From: Isoetes taiwanensis
Taxonomy: Eukaryota; Streptophyta; Lycopodiopsida; Isoetales; Isoetaceae
Direction of reading: 5' to 3'
DNA: 64,000 bases
NCBI GenBank assembly: GCA_021234155.1
Contig: JAJEKV010000071.1
Span: 6,260,236-6,324,235, forward strand
Position 1 is the stretch's first letter, and each line of letters opens with the position of its first letter. Positions 1 to 11,000 of the stretch are shown one piece after another. Under the pieces are notes generated by a model. That model had not been told where the DNA came from. It saw only the letters and a program-made list of their open reading frames with translations, and ran no database searches. The translations under genes and the position numbers were made by a program.

Positions 1-764
1 AAGCAGTAGAGCAAAGCACGAAACAGGGGATGGATTGATTGAGGAAGGGAGTCACGTGGGGCTGGCTCCTCCTCAATAAATGCAAAAATGCAAAAATGTT
101 CCCCCAAAAAAAAATTTGACATTTGGCGCGCATGCAATGGAGCATCAAGGAATCTTGAAGAATAGAATCAAAGTGAATGCTTTATATATGTTTTGATAGT
201 GGTTTGGTGGTTAATTATGATAATTGTTTTTGGAGGCCTTATGAGTAATCACTATAGATAGCCAAGTCTCTTAGGCGAATATCTATGAGTAATTACCATG
301 ACAATTAACTTGGTATTGAAATTATGAAATAAACCACAACCATTTTATTATAACATACACCATGATAATAAAAAACTAGCATGAATAACCACCATGGCAT
401 TTAAGTTGGTATAAAAAAGCACGCCATAAAGTACTTCAACTTTGTGACAGTAGAAAACCAACATAAACAACCATTGCCACATTAAAGTTGTGTTGAAAAA
501 CCATGTTACACAACTCTGTCAATTTAATAAACCATGTGACATTAGAAAACCAACATGAATGACCACTGTTGGTGCTAGAAACTATGTAATAAAACAATAT
601 CGATTTTAATAAACCACGCTATAATAAAAAAGTAACATGAATAACCACGCTCTAGTTATGAAAACCACTATGTTATGTGGTTTTCATTAGGAATGAAAAT
701 TTTGATATAAAAAACCACATCTATAGTGGTTTTCTAGTGATTTATTATAGTGGTTAAATTTTTG
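1..764. repeat. AT-rich non-coding DNA with AAACCAC repeats and two small hairpins
   Basis: No gene is visible. From about 310 to 760 the sequence repeats short variants of AAACCAC and AACCAACATGAATAACCAC. Two inverted repeats AAACCAC...GTGGTTT stand out at 661-681 and 709-731, with 7-9 base loops. The homology of the neighbouring pseudogene copy A stops at about 765, so this block is either the DNA that truncated that copy or an unrelated element joined to it. Confidence 0.45.
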
Positions 765-1105
765 GGTGTCTTGTGTATGATGACACATTCCCTAAGCCTG
801 AAGTGCAATATCAGAGAAGCTTTCGGTGGCCTTCCTTAAGTCCTCGAATTGCTTGTACATAATGCCAATTTGATCGGAGATGAAGTGCGATTATCTCCTT
901 CTTCATATAAGCAAGAATTCTTAAGTTCTCAGGTTTTGTCTTGAAAAATTTTTCGCCTTTGTTTGTAACGAGGGTGACTTTGACGATATGTTCCCACTTA
1001 ATGTTTCTTGAGGACCTTTCGACAATCATCGTAGTTCAAGCCCCTCATGCATCTAAGGTAGTTGTCGCTAAAGTAATCTTTGTCTTTTGCCCAATTGATT
1101 ACTAT

Positions 1106-1976
1106 CATTGGATCCAAGCAGAATTCCATGAATATGCCAAATAAAGGGCTGTGGAATTTCCACATCAGACCCACGTATAAGTTTGTGCACCCTATACAGC
1201 TGTTATACCTACATACATACATGATATACTTCAATCTATCTGGCGTAAAAATGCACGAACACCATTGCATTCACAAAAGAGAGATAAGAACAAAGGAGAT
1301 TGAAGAATAGATAAGAAAGAGAGATAAGAACAAAGGAGACCAAGAATGATAAGAATAATTTAGCACCGCAATTTCAAAAGACGAAGAGCTTTGCAACTCT
1401 CGCCAGATGCTCGAACAACGGAACTCAGCAAACTGGGTTCGCAAATTTGGTCGAAGAAGAACTACAACACAGAAGGCAGGCCTGGCTTACCACCCGAACA
1501 ACAAGATCCTCGCTTATCTTGTCTATGTAGAGTCATGTCTATCCCGAGGCCCGCCGCCAACAACAATCCTCGGAAACCATAGCCATAGCTGGAAACCGAA
1601 AGTAGCCATAGCTGGAGTAGCCAAAGCTAGGAAACCGAGTAGCCTATAGCCGGAGTAGGCATACCTAAAAACCAATCGCCACAATTCCGAGCAAAACCGG
1701 AAACAAGGGCACGTTGTTTTTATGCCCAAGCAAAATCGAAACCTCATACCGCACCTCCCCCAAAGCGAGAAACATGCTTCAAGGCCGACACGTGCATCAG
1801 ACGCCCACATCTGCATCATCGCTTACATCTCAGATCGCCTCATCGCCCATCATGCTCCTGGACGGGCCACGCCAATCGTAGAATTACCCAAGCTCCAAAA
1901 ACTACTAACAAAACCCTAACCCCCATTTTCCGCTACACCATTAACAAAAGCATTGTAAGAGATAATTTGCCAACCT
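1106..1976. mobile_element. 871 bp insertion inside copy A, flanked by TAT
   Basis: Copy C reads continuously from GQAI to NFAKDKDYFSD. In copy A the same two pieces are 0.87 kb apart. The inserted DNA is flanked by TAT at 1,103-1,105 and 1,977-1,979, a possible 3 bp target duplication. It holds a degenerate tandem repeat of AGCCATAGCTGGA (about 1,579-1,662) and short ORFs without recognisable similarity. I see no clear terminal inverted repeat, so the class is unknown. Confidence 0.5.
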
Positions 1977-2163
1977 TATAGCTTGACCCCTATTGTCCTT
2001 AAGCTCACCCTTCCTCCATTTATTCCACATTTGATTTAATAATGTATAAACATCATCGGCATGAAGAGCGAACCTATTTACGTGCCCTCGGAATCTTTCT
2101 CGCCATTTGAAGGTAATCTTTTGCAATAGAACTCACAATGTTAGAAGCGGGAGATGGCAAATG

Positions 2164-2185
2164 AAATAGCACAACGGCGCCATTT
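2164..2185. repeat. GCGC-type interrupted palindrome in an intron of copy A
   Basis: The arms AAATAGCAC and GCGCCATTT are separated by four bases (AACG). It sits between the segments homologous to DEYK and HYLEMAEK of copy C, which is the intron position of the much better preserved palindromes at 43,987-44,069. It has decayed by two mismatches. Confidence 0.6.
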
Positions 2186-3214
2186 ACCCACTAATATATG
2201 GCAAAACAGATATAAACATACCTTGTACTCGTCATTTCTTGACGCCCTTTTCAAATGGAGCCGGTCTTCCGCACCTCGATATTGCTTCCGCGATATGGTG
2301 GATCTGATCCGCATAAGGTTCCTTGAAGCAGTCTTGGCCACAATGTCATTGGCATCCACACTGAGCTAAAGAAGGTTCAGGTCACTAACTCTGCATATTC
2401 TAAAATTATAGATCTTCCTGAGCTCAACTCGCATCTTGTCCCCAACTTATCAGCATAAAGGCGAAAGCAGCAGGATCGAATGATTACCATTGATAATGTA
2501 GAAACGTTCCCTACGGATCAGATTCATGTGACCGGTCGGCAACACCTTTGTGTAATGGGATCAAAGGGCACCACATTTCTTCGGAGTGAACATCGGATGT
2601 GGACCTTCTCCAAAAATTTGCGTGAGCTTCCTTACATGCTCGGGATTAATAACCCTGGCGGTCATATTAGGTAGTGCCTCTTCTAGATCCCAAATGGATA
2701 TCCTCCTTGTGTATGTGACTCCAAGAGGAAATATGTGGTCCTGCTTCTGTATTTTTTTCAATGTTTCTTCTGCCATTTCCTCTTCGGCATTCCGGTCCAT
2801 CTTCAGTTCCTCGGGCACCTCAAGGTCTGCTATCTTTTGCAATTTCCTAGCCCGGTGCACTCTCTGCTGTGGAAGCTACCACTTTGTGTGTTTTGGAGCC
2901 TCCTTATTGTCACTAATAGTCCTCTTAGAATCATGCTTCCAAGTGGACTTCACAGGAGAATGATGTTGCTGCTCCTCTTGCTCATCCCTCTTCTCCTCTT
3001 GATGCTCGTCCCCCTTCGCTTCCTCCTGAGTCCGCTCTTGATCTGCCTGCCTTTGTCCTTCTTCTCCTCCTGCCTTCGTTCCTCGGGCTACTCTGGTGGC
3101 TGATTTGACCTTCACCCCCTTTCTAATCACCTCTCCCAGCATCCATCTGCTGTCCATTAGTGCTGGCATGTTGCCTGAGAGCTTCGCTCTAACAATGTAT
3201 GACATATTTAGCAA

Positions 3215-3980
3215 ATTTTAGACTTATTCAAGTCTAACAATAAGTGTTCGTGTAGTTTTTTAGCAAGAAATGTAATTGACAACTTTGCAAAATAAGTATT
3301 TTAGTAAATGACGAATTATAAACGCACAAAACAAATTGTCGTAGCATGAACTTATGATGGCTAGACAAGTTCTTAGTTTTGTTTTTGTTTTTTTTTTTTT
3401 TTCCTTTTTTTTCTCTTTGAAGAAAGGATGTAAAAAGGGAGGGCGGGAGTGTGGAAATGGAGTCAAACATAGATTTAAAAATAAAATAAAATGTTAGATC
3501 AATACTTAAAGAAAAGGATTGGATTGTGTTTTACTATATTGAGCATGTAAAACACAAATAACCTTGGAACTTAATAAGCATATGATAAAAGACAAATATT
3601 TCAATACTAACATTGATATATCATTTCCAAATAGGCATGTGAAATACGAACATTGATATATCATTTCCATATAGGGGAGGGAAAGGGAATGGAATCAAAC
3701 ACAAATAGAATGGAAGGGGAAGGACACTTTGGATGTTCATTACATACCAACTGGTCCATGAAACAACACAAGCCACTACTTTATGGGTCTTGCATCCATT
3801 TCTTGATCTTATACAAAACATATAATGCCTGAGTCCACCAAATATCTCTGTTTTATTATTACAGCAAACTGGATATCTCTATTACAATGAACAAAGTTTA
3901 CAACAAAGATAGTTTGATACATCTCCATATTACAATGAACAAAGTGTACAACAAAGATAGTTTGATAATAATCCAAACTA
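3215..3980. other. Intergenic AT-rich DNA with local duplications
   Basis: No gene seen. A T-rich tract lies at about 3,380-3,415. A short direct repeat containing CATTGATATATCATTTCC occurs near 3,611 and 3,651. A 48 bp tandem duplication with ATTACAATGAACAAAG occupies about 3,881-3,976. Confidence 0.4.
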
Positions 3981-6900
3981 CTAACTATTGTTTTTTCCAT
4001 TTTTTGATTCCAAATATTGTCTTGCTAAGCTTGCACTGATGCGTCTACCTTGAAATCCTGAGTTTAAGGCCAATAACATTGTCGCCGCATTTGACATTCT
4101 AATGTGGCCATCTGTAATTCTACGCCTTTGGAGAGCAGGTCCAACGTGTGACCTCGTATGATGAGAGTTGCTTCCTTTACTATCACTATGGTCATTATAC
4201 GTAAAATTAGTCTTCGTTTCGGATCCGTGGAGTCGATCCAACATTTTCTCTAGGTGCCCAATACTCTTGAGCATAATATAAAGATCTTGAACATCGTTTT
4301 AATCTTCTTCCCATCTTTCATGGAAAAATTCCTTCTTAAAGTTCATGGTAGTAAAAATCTTGGGTGCTTGCCACTATTACATGCTTCTTGTAAATAAGGC
4401 AATAAAACTCCTAACAAAAAGTTATCTTCCTTACTTCCAGCATATTGAAAAGGATGCAAAACAACATGCTTTGGATTTCGAAATGATTTTCTGTGATCAT
4501 CATCAACCATGATAGTGTTATGCACACCATACTCTGGATATCGTCTCCATCCTATATTATAATGTTATGTCGTAATTCCTGGATTTGGATCCAGCCCTAG
4601 ATCGGACGGCCACAGATGGCCTAACCAGATCGAAGGGTCCAAACAAAGCCCCTTTTTTTTAAATATAATCTCTTTTTTCGATGGTCCAAATGCCCTTTAT
4701 TCTGCGAAGCCCTTCCGAGTCTGACGGCCATGACCACATCAGCCTGTAAACACGTTTTTTTTTCCTTGCCCTAGCTACCGCTGTGAGCACAGCAACCCAG
4801 GCCTTGATCGATTCATGAAGTTGCCCCATGGCCGTTTTTGCTTGCAGGATTTTCCGGAGGAGAAGCAAGCGACTTCATGCCTTTTTTTAGCTTGGCTTTT
4901 CAGGATTTCTCGCCAGAGAAGCAAGTTGCTTCATGCCTGTCATTGGCTTTGAGGTAGATATTCCGGAGGAGAGACAAACTGATAATGAGGGTTCATCTCT
5001 CAAAACCTCTGTTCATGGTTCTAGAAAGCAGGATTCTGGAATGCGTGGTTTCTGGCTTCTTATTATAAGTATAAAATGGCATGATGCCATGTCCAGCACT
5101 TGGCATGGATATATTCTGCCGAAGTCTTCTACAGTGCAAGGCCTTATATTTAGCGAGATCATGTAATACAGATTCATGGCTACTATCTCTGGAACCTCGA
5201 TTGGGTATCTTCTGAATCCAGACTCCTGATTTTCGTTTGGGTTTTGTTGAAGAAAACAGTGTCGTTTCTTAGTGGGGCATTGTCTGGATAAACTGGAGTT
5301 GGGGAAGTATATGCTCCTTCGTATCTCAGAATTGCCGCTGGTGGTATAGGCTCCCTGTCTCTCAAAGGCGGAAACCACTATGTAATATTGGCCTATTGGG
5401 GTTGATCTGCAGTGACTAAGAAAGTGTATGTCTGGCTTGGATGGATCTGAGATGAGGTATTTTTAATTTGCTTTGTGTAGGATGCATCAATTTCTACCAC
5501 TGTTAGACTGTAATTTGCTATCGTGATAAAGAGATTTGGAAGCTTTTTCTTTGTTAGGTTGAAGCAACTAACGCTGCATTTTCTTATAACAAAAGCAGCA
5601 AAACAAACCAAACCAGCAAACCACCAGGCCAGCAAATCACCAGGCCAGCAAATCACCAGCAAACGTGTAGAACAGCAGCATGTGCATAGTTTTTCTTCTG
5701 CTTCGTGTGAAGGTAAATACAATCTCTTCTGGCATTATAGCATGTCGATGTAAATATGCAAAAAGTGTAGGTTCAGGGATCTTATTTAGGAGATGGAAAC
5801 TGGCCATGGAATTGTCATTAGTGTTTGGTTGATTTGCAGGTCTGTCCATCCAAAAGTGCTACAAACCAGTTATGTTGTTTCAAGAGAAATTGACGTCTAC
5901 ATTTTGCTGAATAATCCATGTTTGAACTATAAATAAAGCTATCTGAATAATCCATGTTTGAACTATAAATAAAGCTATCGGAGTTTAACTATTGTGCGTT
6001 TGCTTTCCAATTGAAATAAGTTTCTGCCTGTTGTGCTACATCAATAATGCAAACATAATAATATGCATGTGTTTTTAGGATGCACATCATTAGTGTGGGT
6101 TGCTTTGCAGGTCTGTCCATCCAAAAGCGGTACAAACCAATTGTGTTGTTTCAAAAGAAATTGACGTCTACATTAAATTGACGCCTACATTTGCTGAGTA
6201 ATTCATGTTTGAACTGGAAAAAAAAGCTATTCTGAATCTAAATCCGAAGCTGCAAATTGGGGTAAGCTTTGCTTTGCTTTTTAATTTGTTTTTGAACAGC
6301 TAAGCTAGGGCTTGAATAGGACAATTTTCTCTACTGTTGTGGTACAACATTTAACCTCTAGACGTTTCTCTTTTCAGGATTGCATCATTTAGTCTGGTTG
6401 AATACCTCATAGAAATTGCACTATGATCTTCGAAAAATAGAAGTTTGTGCGTTTGGCACAAGCCAGTCTATGTCTACTGCCACATAAGTTCAATACAAAA
6501 GAAATTCCTACTTATATCATCCAGCAAAAGGTCATGGAAGTAAAAAATTTGAGATTCCTGTAACATTATGGATATTTATGCACATCCAATAGTATTTGAA
6601 TTGTACTCTTCATTCTTTATAATACATTCCATCTTGCAGTTATTGTTAGTTCTTACAAGGCAATATAACCATGCCCGGTGTGACTCAAATGTGGATCTGA
6701 TTGTTCAGTTGGTTGCATCACTTATTGTACAGGTACTTATTGGAAGCTTGATACACTTATTGTACTTTTGGAATTCTTTATTCGATTCGAATGTTGGCTG
6801 AATTGCCAATGCAAAACCAAATTTAAGAACATTGATGGTGTTATTTGAAATGCCATGGTGAAATGGCAAAATAGAAAAGCATTATCATAGATAATAAATA

Positions 6901-7696
6901 ATAACACCTTACAAAATACTTTGCATGCATAAGCAACATCTGAAGTCGTATATTTTTCTTGCATGCATAAGCAACATCTGAAGTCTTATCGATTATGTAC
7001 AAAGCTTACACAAACTAAAGCGGTACAAAAATACTAATGGACTAAATTATTGCCCAAAGCTACGTGAGAGCAAAGAACCCTTGCTATGTGAGAGCAAACA
7101 ACCCTTGACATTTTAAATGTTGGGTCAACTCTAATATTATAATTTTTTGCATTTAAAAGGACATTTAAAATGTACAAGCTTGAGATCATATACCTAGGCC
7201 ACAAGGTTACATAGGAAATTGTTTCTCCTTATGCCATTACGATTGGTAAGGGCTTGAAGAGTTTGTCATGGTCTGTAATGGTTCGCTTTTATCATTGCGG
7301 CCATAATATTTACATGCCCCCAACTTATGCCCAGCAACGCTGGGCACCTTTACTAGTACTTTGTTAAGATCTTTGATAAGAAATGGCCTCTTATGAAAGA
7401 GATAATCATACCCTATGTTTGTGCATTTCCTTTGACACCATAAGAATTTGAAAACTTTATCATTGGGCACAATCTTCTCCAAACAAGTCAATAAACTTGT
7501 CTCTGACATTGTTGTCCAAATTGCAACCTCTGCAAACTTTAAAAGGTGTTCGATAAAAGCAAGACAGTTCGGTCTGACTATGATTTCATGTCTATTATCT
7601 TCCTTACGAACACATTTTAATAGAACCCCATTCATATCAAGAATAATAAGATTCCTCGAGGTCTCTTGAAATGGTGGTGTTGCTTGTACAACTTCA
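3981..7696 (-). pseudogene. FCP1/NIF-type phosphatase-like gene remnants
   Basis: The piece at 7,348-7,696 has IILDMNGVLL followed by IIVRPNCLAFIEHLL, AIWTT and LIKDLNKVL. This order is that of the FCP1/NIF (HAD) phosphatase fold, in the plant subgroup where the catalytic DxD is DxN. The piece at about 4,343-4,551 has TIMVDDDHRKSFRNPKHVV and a terminal leucine-rich helix, matching the C-terminal VDDs..NP part of the family. They lie in the right order on one strand, about 2.8 kb apart. The piece nearer the window start continues as a charged tail ending at 3,981 after a frameshift near 4,350 and an in-frame stop near 4,300. No 5' exon was found, and the splice junction by eye is out of phase. 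I read it as a decayed gene; an intact gene with undetected exons is possible. Confidence 0.55.
4560..7230. repeat. Repeat-filled interval between the phosphatase pieces
   Basis: This interval would be an intron or an insertion. It holds a 16 bp unit (CCAGGCCAGCAAATCA) repeated three times at 5,613-5,659. A duplication of about 271 bp period begins at about 5,815 and 6,085, both copies containing TTTGCAGGTCTGTCCATCC. An inner duplicated unit with CCATGTTTGAACTATAAAT lies at about 5,908-5,980. A 38 bp period direct repeat starts at 6,923 and 6,961 (GCATGCATAAGCAACATC), and a 24 bp tandem pair lies at 7,060-7,107. No coding region is recognised. Confidence 0.45.
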
Positions 7697-8004
7697 ATAT
7701 CTATTAACAAATTAAGAGTTAATTAGTTCATTACGCAAGAACTAATTCTACGGGATATGAAAAGAGCATTTTATGATTACATTGCACTGGAAACTATATA
7801 ACAAAAAACGGTCACATTCTTGCCTTCTCAATGGCAAGAAATCTACAAAACTTATTTATGCATGATAGAGTTTATGAACATTTGGATATAACAGCGTTTG
7901 AAAATTTGTAACGTCTCTTTAATCCTTCATTGAGCCATCATCATATTCCTACGCATGCAAAAAACAATCAGTTGAAACATCGAACATATGTTCGAAGTGA
8001 TACA
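7697..8004. other. Spacer between phosphatase remnant and copy B
   Basis: AT-rich spacer of about 300 bases with no recognisable coding. The minus-strand sequence TTAATTTGTTAATAG just right of 7,696 looks like a 3' splice site for the phosphatase piece. The copy B gene would end its transcript in this spacer. Confidence 0.35.
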
Positions 8005-11000
8005 TCATGCTTCACCTAAATCAAGGCTCAAGTATGAACCATATTCATCAAGCTGAAAATCATCTAGCATTTTTTTAACCTCACAATAAGTCGTAGAGTC
8101 ATGAGCTTGAAAAGGAATTGCATTTGGCTTATGGGTATAGAAAAGATTTTCACCTGTATTTTTGTTCTCTTCCTCTTGAGCTTGCTTTGGAGAGTGCAAA
8201 CCTTCCTCTTGCAACTGTACGTCACGCTCTTCTTCTTGTGCAAGCTTTGGGGAGCACAAACCTCCCTCTTGCAACTGTACCTCATGCTCTTCTTTATCAG
8301 TATGTTCTACCTCCCTTCTCTTCCTCATGGAGTTGTACGTGATGTGTTTCTAGTTCTATGTTTTGGTCTCCAGACTTTTCCTTTTCTACATCATGTGCAT
8401 CTGCATCCTCGTCTATATCTTCAATGTTCTGTACTTGTTCTTCCTCCCCTTCCTCTTCCTCTTCATCTACATCTTCATCTTCCTGACCAAGGGAGTCATT
8501 ATCAGAATGATCTTTTGGAGATGGTGTAGAGAGAACTTGTTGTGCAGTCTGAAAATCTGTAGATGTAGATCCTGGTTCTTGGACTACATTCAGTGCACCA
8601 GAATCTACCTGTACTTTTTTTTTTCAAAATATGAAATAATGGTAATTTTGAAAATCCAGATATAATAGCTTCAATTGCAGTTTTCTGAATAGAATTATCT
8701 GTCAAGACAATTGCTTGTCTACCCAAAAGCAATGCTTCCCGAGCAACATTGCCTCCACAATTAACCTCCATAATTGTTTGGTTTGGCCTAGAAAGAGAGT
8801 CAATAGACCTAAGTATACCGTTTCGCAATATCAAACCTTTGACAATTATTCCACGTTGCAGTCCACTGGCCATTGAATAACTCATCGGCTTCCTATATAA
8901 ATCCAATTATTTGGAGTCTTCACTTTGCAAGACCGGATCATAATCTAAATCTGGGTCATCTGTCCTAAAGTAAAGTGAGCAGTTCTTGTATAATAAGGAT
9001 TCCAGTGATCCTTTTACATCCTTTGAAACACGTGCAAGAATTACAAAGGTCTTTAGGGCATGAACACCTTTCTCTGTTGTGTTAGCTTCATGGTAGCCAA
9101 AAAGAATGTGCACTTTTCCCTCAATAGCTTCTAAGGTTTCTAAGCAAACATGTATCTCATACGGTGTCAAGAAAAAGAGATATGAATATGAGCTCTGCAA
9201 ATTCAAGAAACAACGCACTGACTATAAGCAATAACATGAAAGAATAATAGTATTAGAATTAAAAGCAAAATCACAAAGTACCTCTTTATTAATATCAGCA
9301 ACCAAACTGATGATGTCTTCAAAATCTTTTTTGTTCCACCCTTCTTGCGTGTGAACTACAATTAAATCTATAGCTCTATCTTTCTCAAAAATCCTGACAT
9401 CTTTCGTCTTAGTGACCTTTGGCCCTATGCTATACACAACAACAGCTTTATGGTGCATTATAACACGACCATGATCTGTATCCCACATAGCTTCAAGCTG
9501 ATCAGTGGCAAGGCTTGGCATATTGCCACTTTTACTTTTATCCAAAACCTTTTTACACCAACTTGAGCAATAACCTCTAAGTTGCTCCCATGATGAGGAT
9601 ATTGTAGGACTCTCTGCAAATAATCTTGATAAAGTCAGAGTTTGGTCACGGGTATAGTTTCTCATGTGAGTTAGCATGCCCTTTTTCAACACCCGACATT
9701 CTTTAATCCGATCAGCATAATCTGTCACATATTCTAACTTTTGTCCTTGTCCAGTCTTCCCTTTGCTCCAAGTAATTGAGCCTTTCAACAACGCATCAGC
9801 CACATCTTCTAACTCCTTAATGGTCAATTGTTGCGTGCAACGAAATAATGATAAGTTTATGTCTTTTCCACTTCTAGCACTTCCCATATTTCCCTGTGCA
9901 TCTGGCAACTCACCTTTGTTATAGAGATCAATTGCTCTACTCCACTTATCAAATATATGCCTCACTGTCGTTAGAAGATTGTAGATCACAGAAACTGTTG
10001 CCTTCCCCCCGAATGTGACTTTTGCAATTTGGTCAAACTCCTGTATTGTGAAGATTAAAAGCCACTAAGAAACCTCAAAACATGTGGGAAAATAAAAAAT
10101 AAATCAAGACGAAATAAAAAATTAATAATCACCTTAAATTCTGCACTTGTTGCCTTTCCTTGAACAGACTTTGGAGGCCATTTCATTATCTCAAATTGCG
10201 CTCTCGCTTGCTCAAACTGATCTAGAGAAGGTGAGACAAACTTATTTTTTTCATTTTTCTTGTTCGCCTCAGATGAGATTTCCATTAGCTTTAGCATTGG
10301 AGTGTCATGTGCAATGATCCTGGCCGCACGCATGCCCCACCTTTGCCTATATTCTGAGCTTTCTCCTGAAAGCAACTGCATTGCCCTCATTGAATGTTGA
10401 CCAGCAATTACTACAAACCTCGTATCTTTACTGCAAGCTTCACTCAAATTCTTTATGGAACGAGGTTGCAAAGTAATAGGATCTATAGGCAATAGATCAG
10501 CTGTCTCAGGAGTGCTAGTAGGATGTCGTAACATTTCATTCCTTAGCCATTGCATGTGACTTGGATTATACTTCCTATAGTTCCATTGGGCAAATTCCTT
10601 CGATATACTAAGGTCGGGAATGATGCAGTTATCGACATTAATCATAATAGGAAGTGGAAAACCAAATATAAAGTAATCTGAGCCCCTTTGGACTGCATCT
10701 TCAATGTTAAGCTGTTGTTTGTTCTTCTTACTCTTCGAACTCCCTGTCTCAATAACTTGCTTCCCTTTAGATGCCACATCCACAACCCTTACATCATCAT
10801 CTAACTTCTCAATAATAGCAGATCCTTCGTTTATAGAACTGGCATCAATACGTCTTCTTTTTGTTAAAGGTTTCTCCTTCCCCTCTTCTTGAGATTTCCT
10901 TTTTTTATTCACTGCATCCTCTTTGTCATTTGAGGTTTTTTCCTTCTCTGCTTCTTGAGACCTTCTTTTCTTCTTTTGTACATCATCTGTACCCTTCTCC

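Larger units (their letters stand above)
765..3214 (-). pseudogene. ParB-like / methyltransferase-like element gene, truncated copy A
   Basis: Read on the minus strand this is a decayed relative of the genes at 8,005-13,866 and 43,585-45,640. In order: a Lys/Glu-rich stretch (2,876-3,214); the start of the ParB-like domain (2,561-2,860, with the sequence VINPEHVRKL); DPIT and RFYIINGNHS in neighbouring frames (2,470-2,560), matching DPIT and RFVVIAGQHS of copy B; a segment with DANDIVAKT (about 2,230-2,400); NKWRKGELKD (about 2,000); then DKDYFSDNYLRCMRGL and FFKTKPENLRILAYMKK (811-1,110). Homology ends at GMCHH near 765, so the methyltransferase-like C-terminus is missing. Frameshifts, stop codons (a TAG where copy C has Trp) and an 871 bp insertion show it is dead. 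Similarity to copy C is seen directly; the domain names are inferred. Confidence 0.75.

Noticed and set aside
2586..3103. Long plus-strand ORFs
   Set aside because: Antisense of the ParB-like and Lys/Glu-rich part of copy A, which matches copies B and C.
8101..8665. Plus-strand ORFs rich in Leu and Phe
   Set aside because: They are the antisense of the acidic, Glu-rich tail of copy B.
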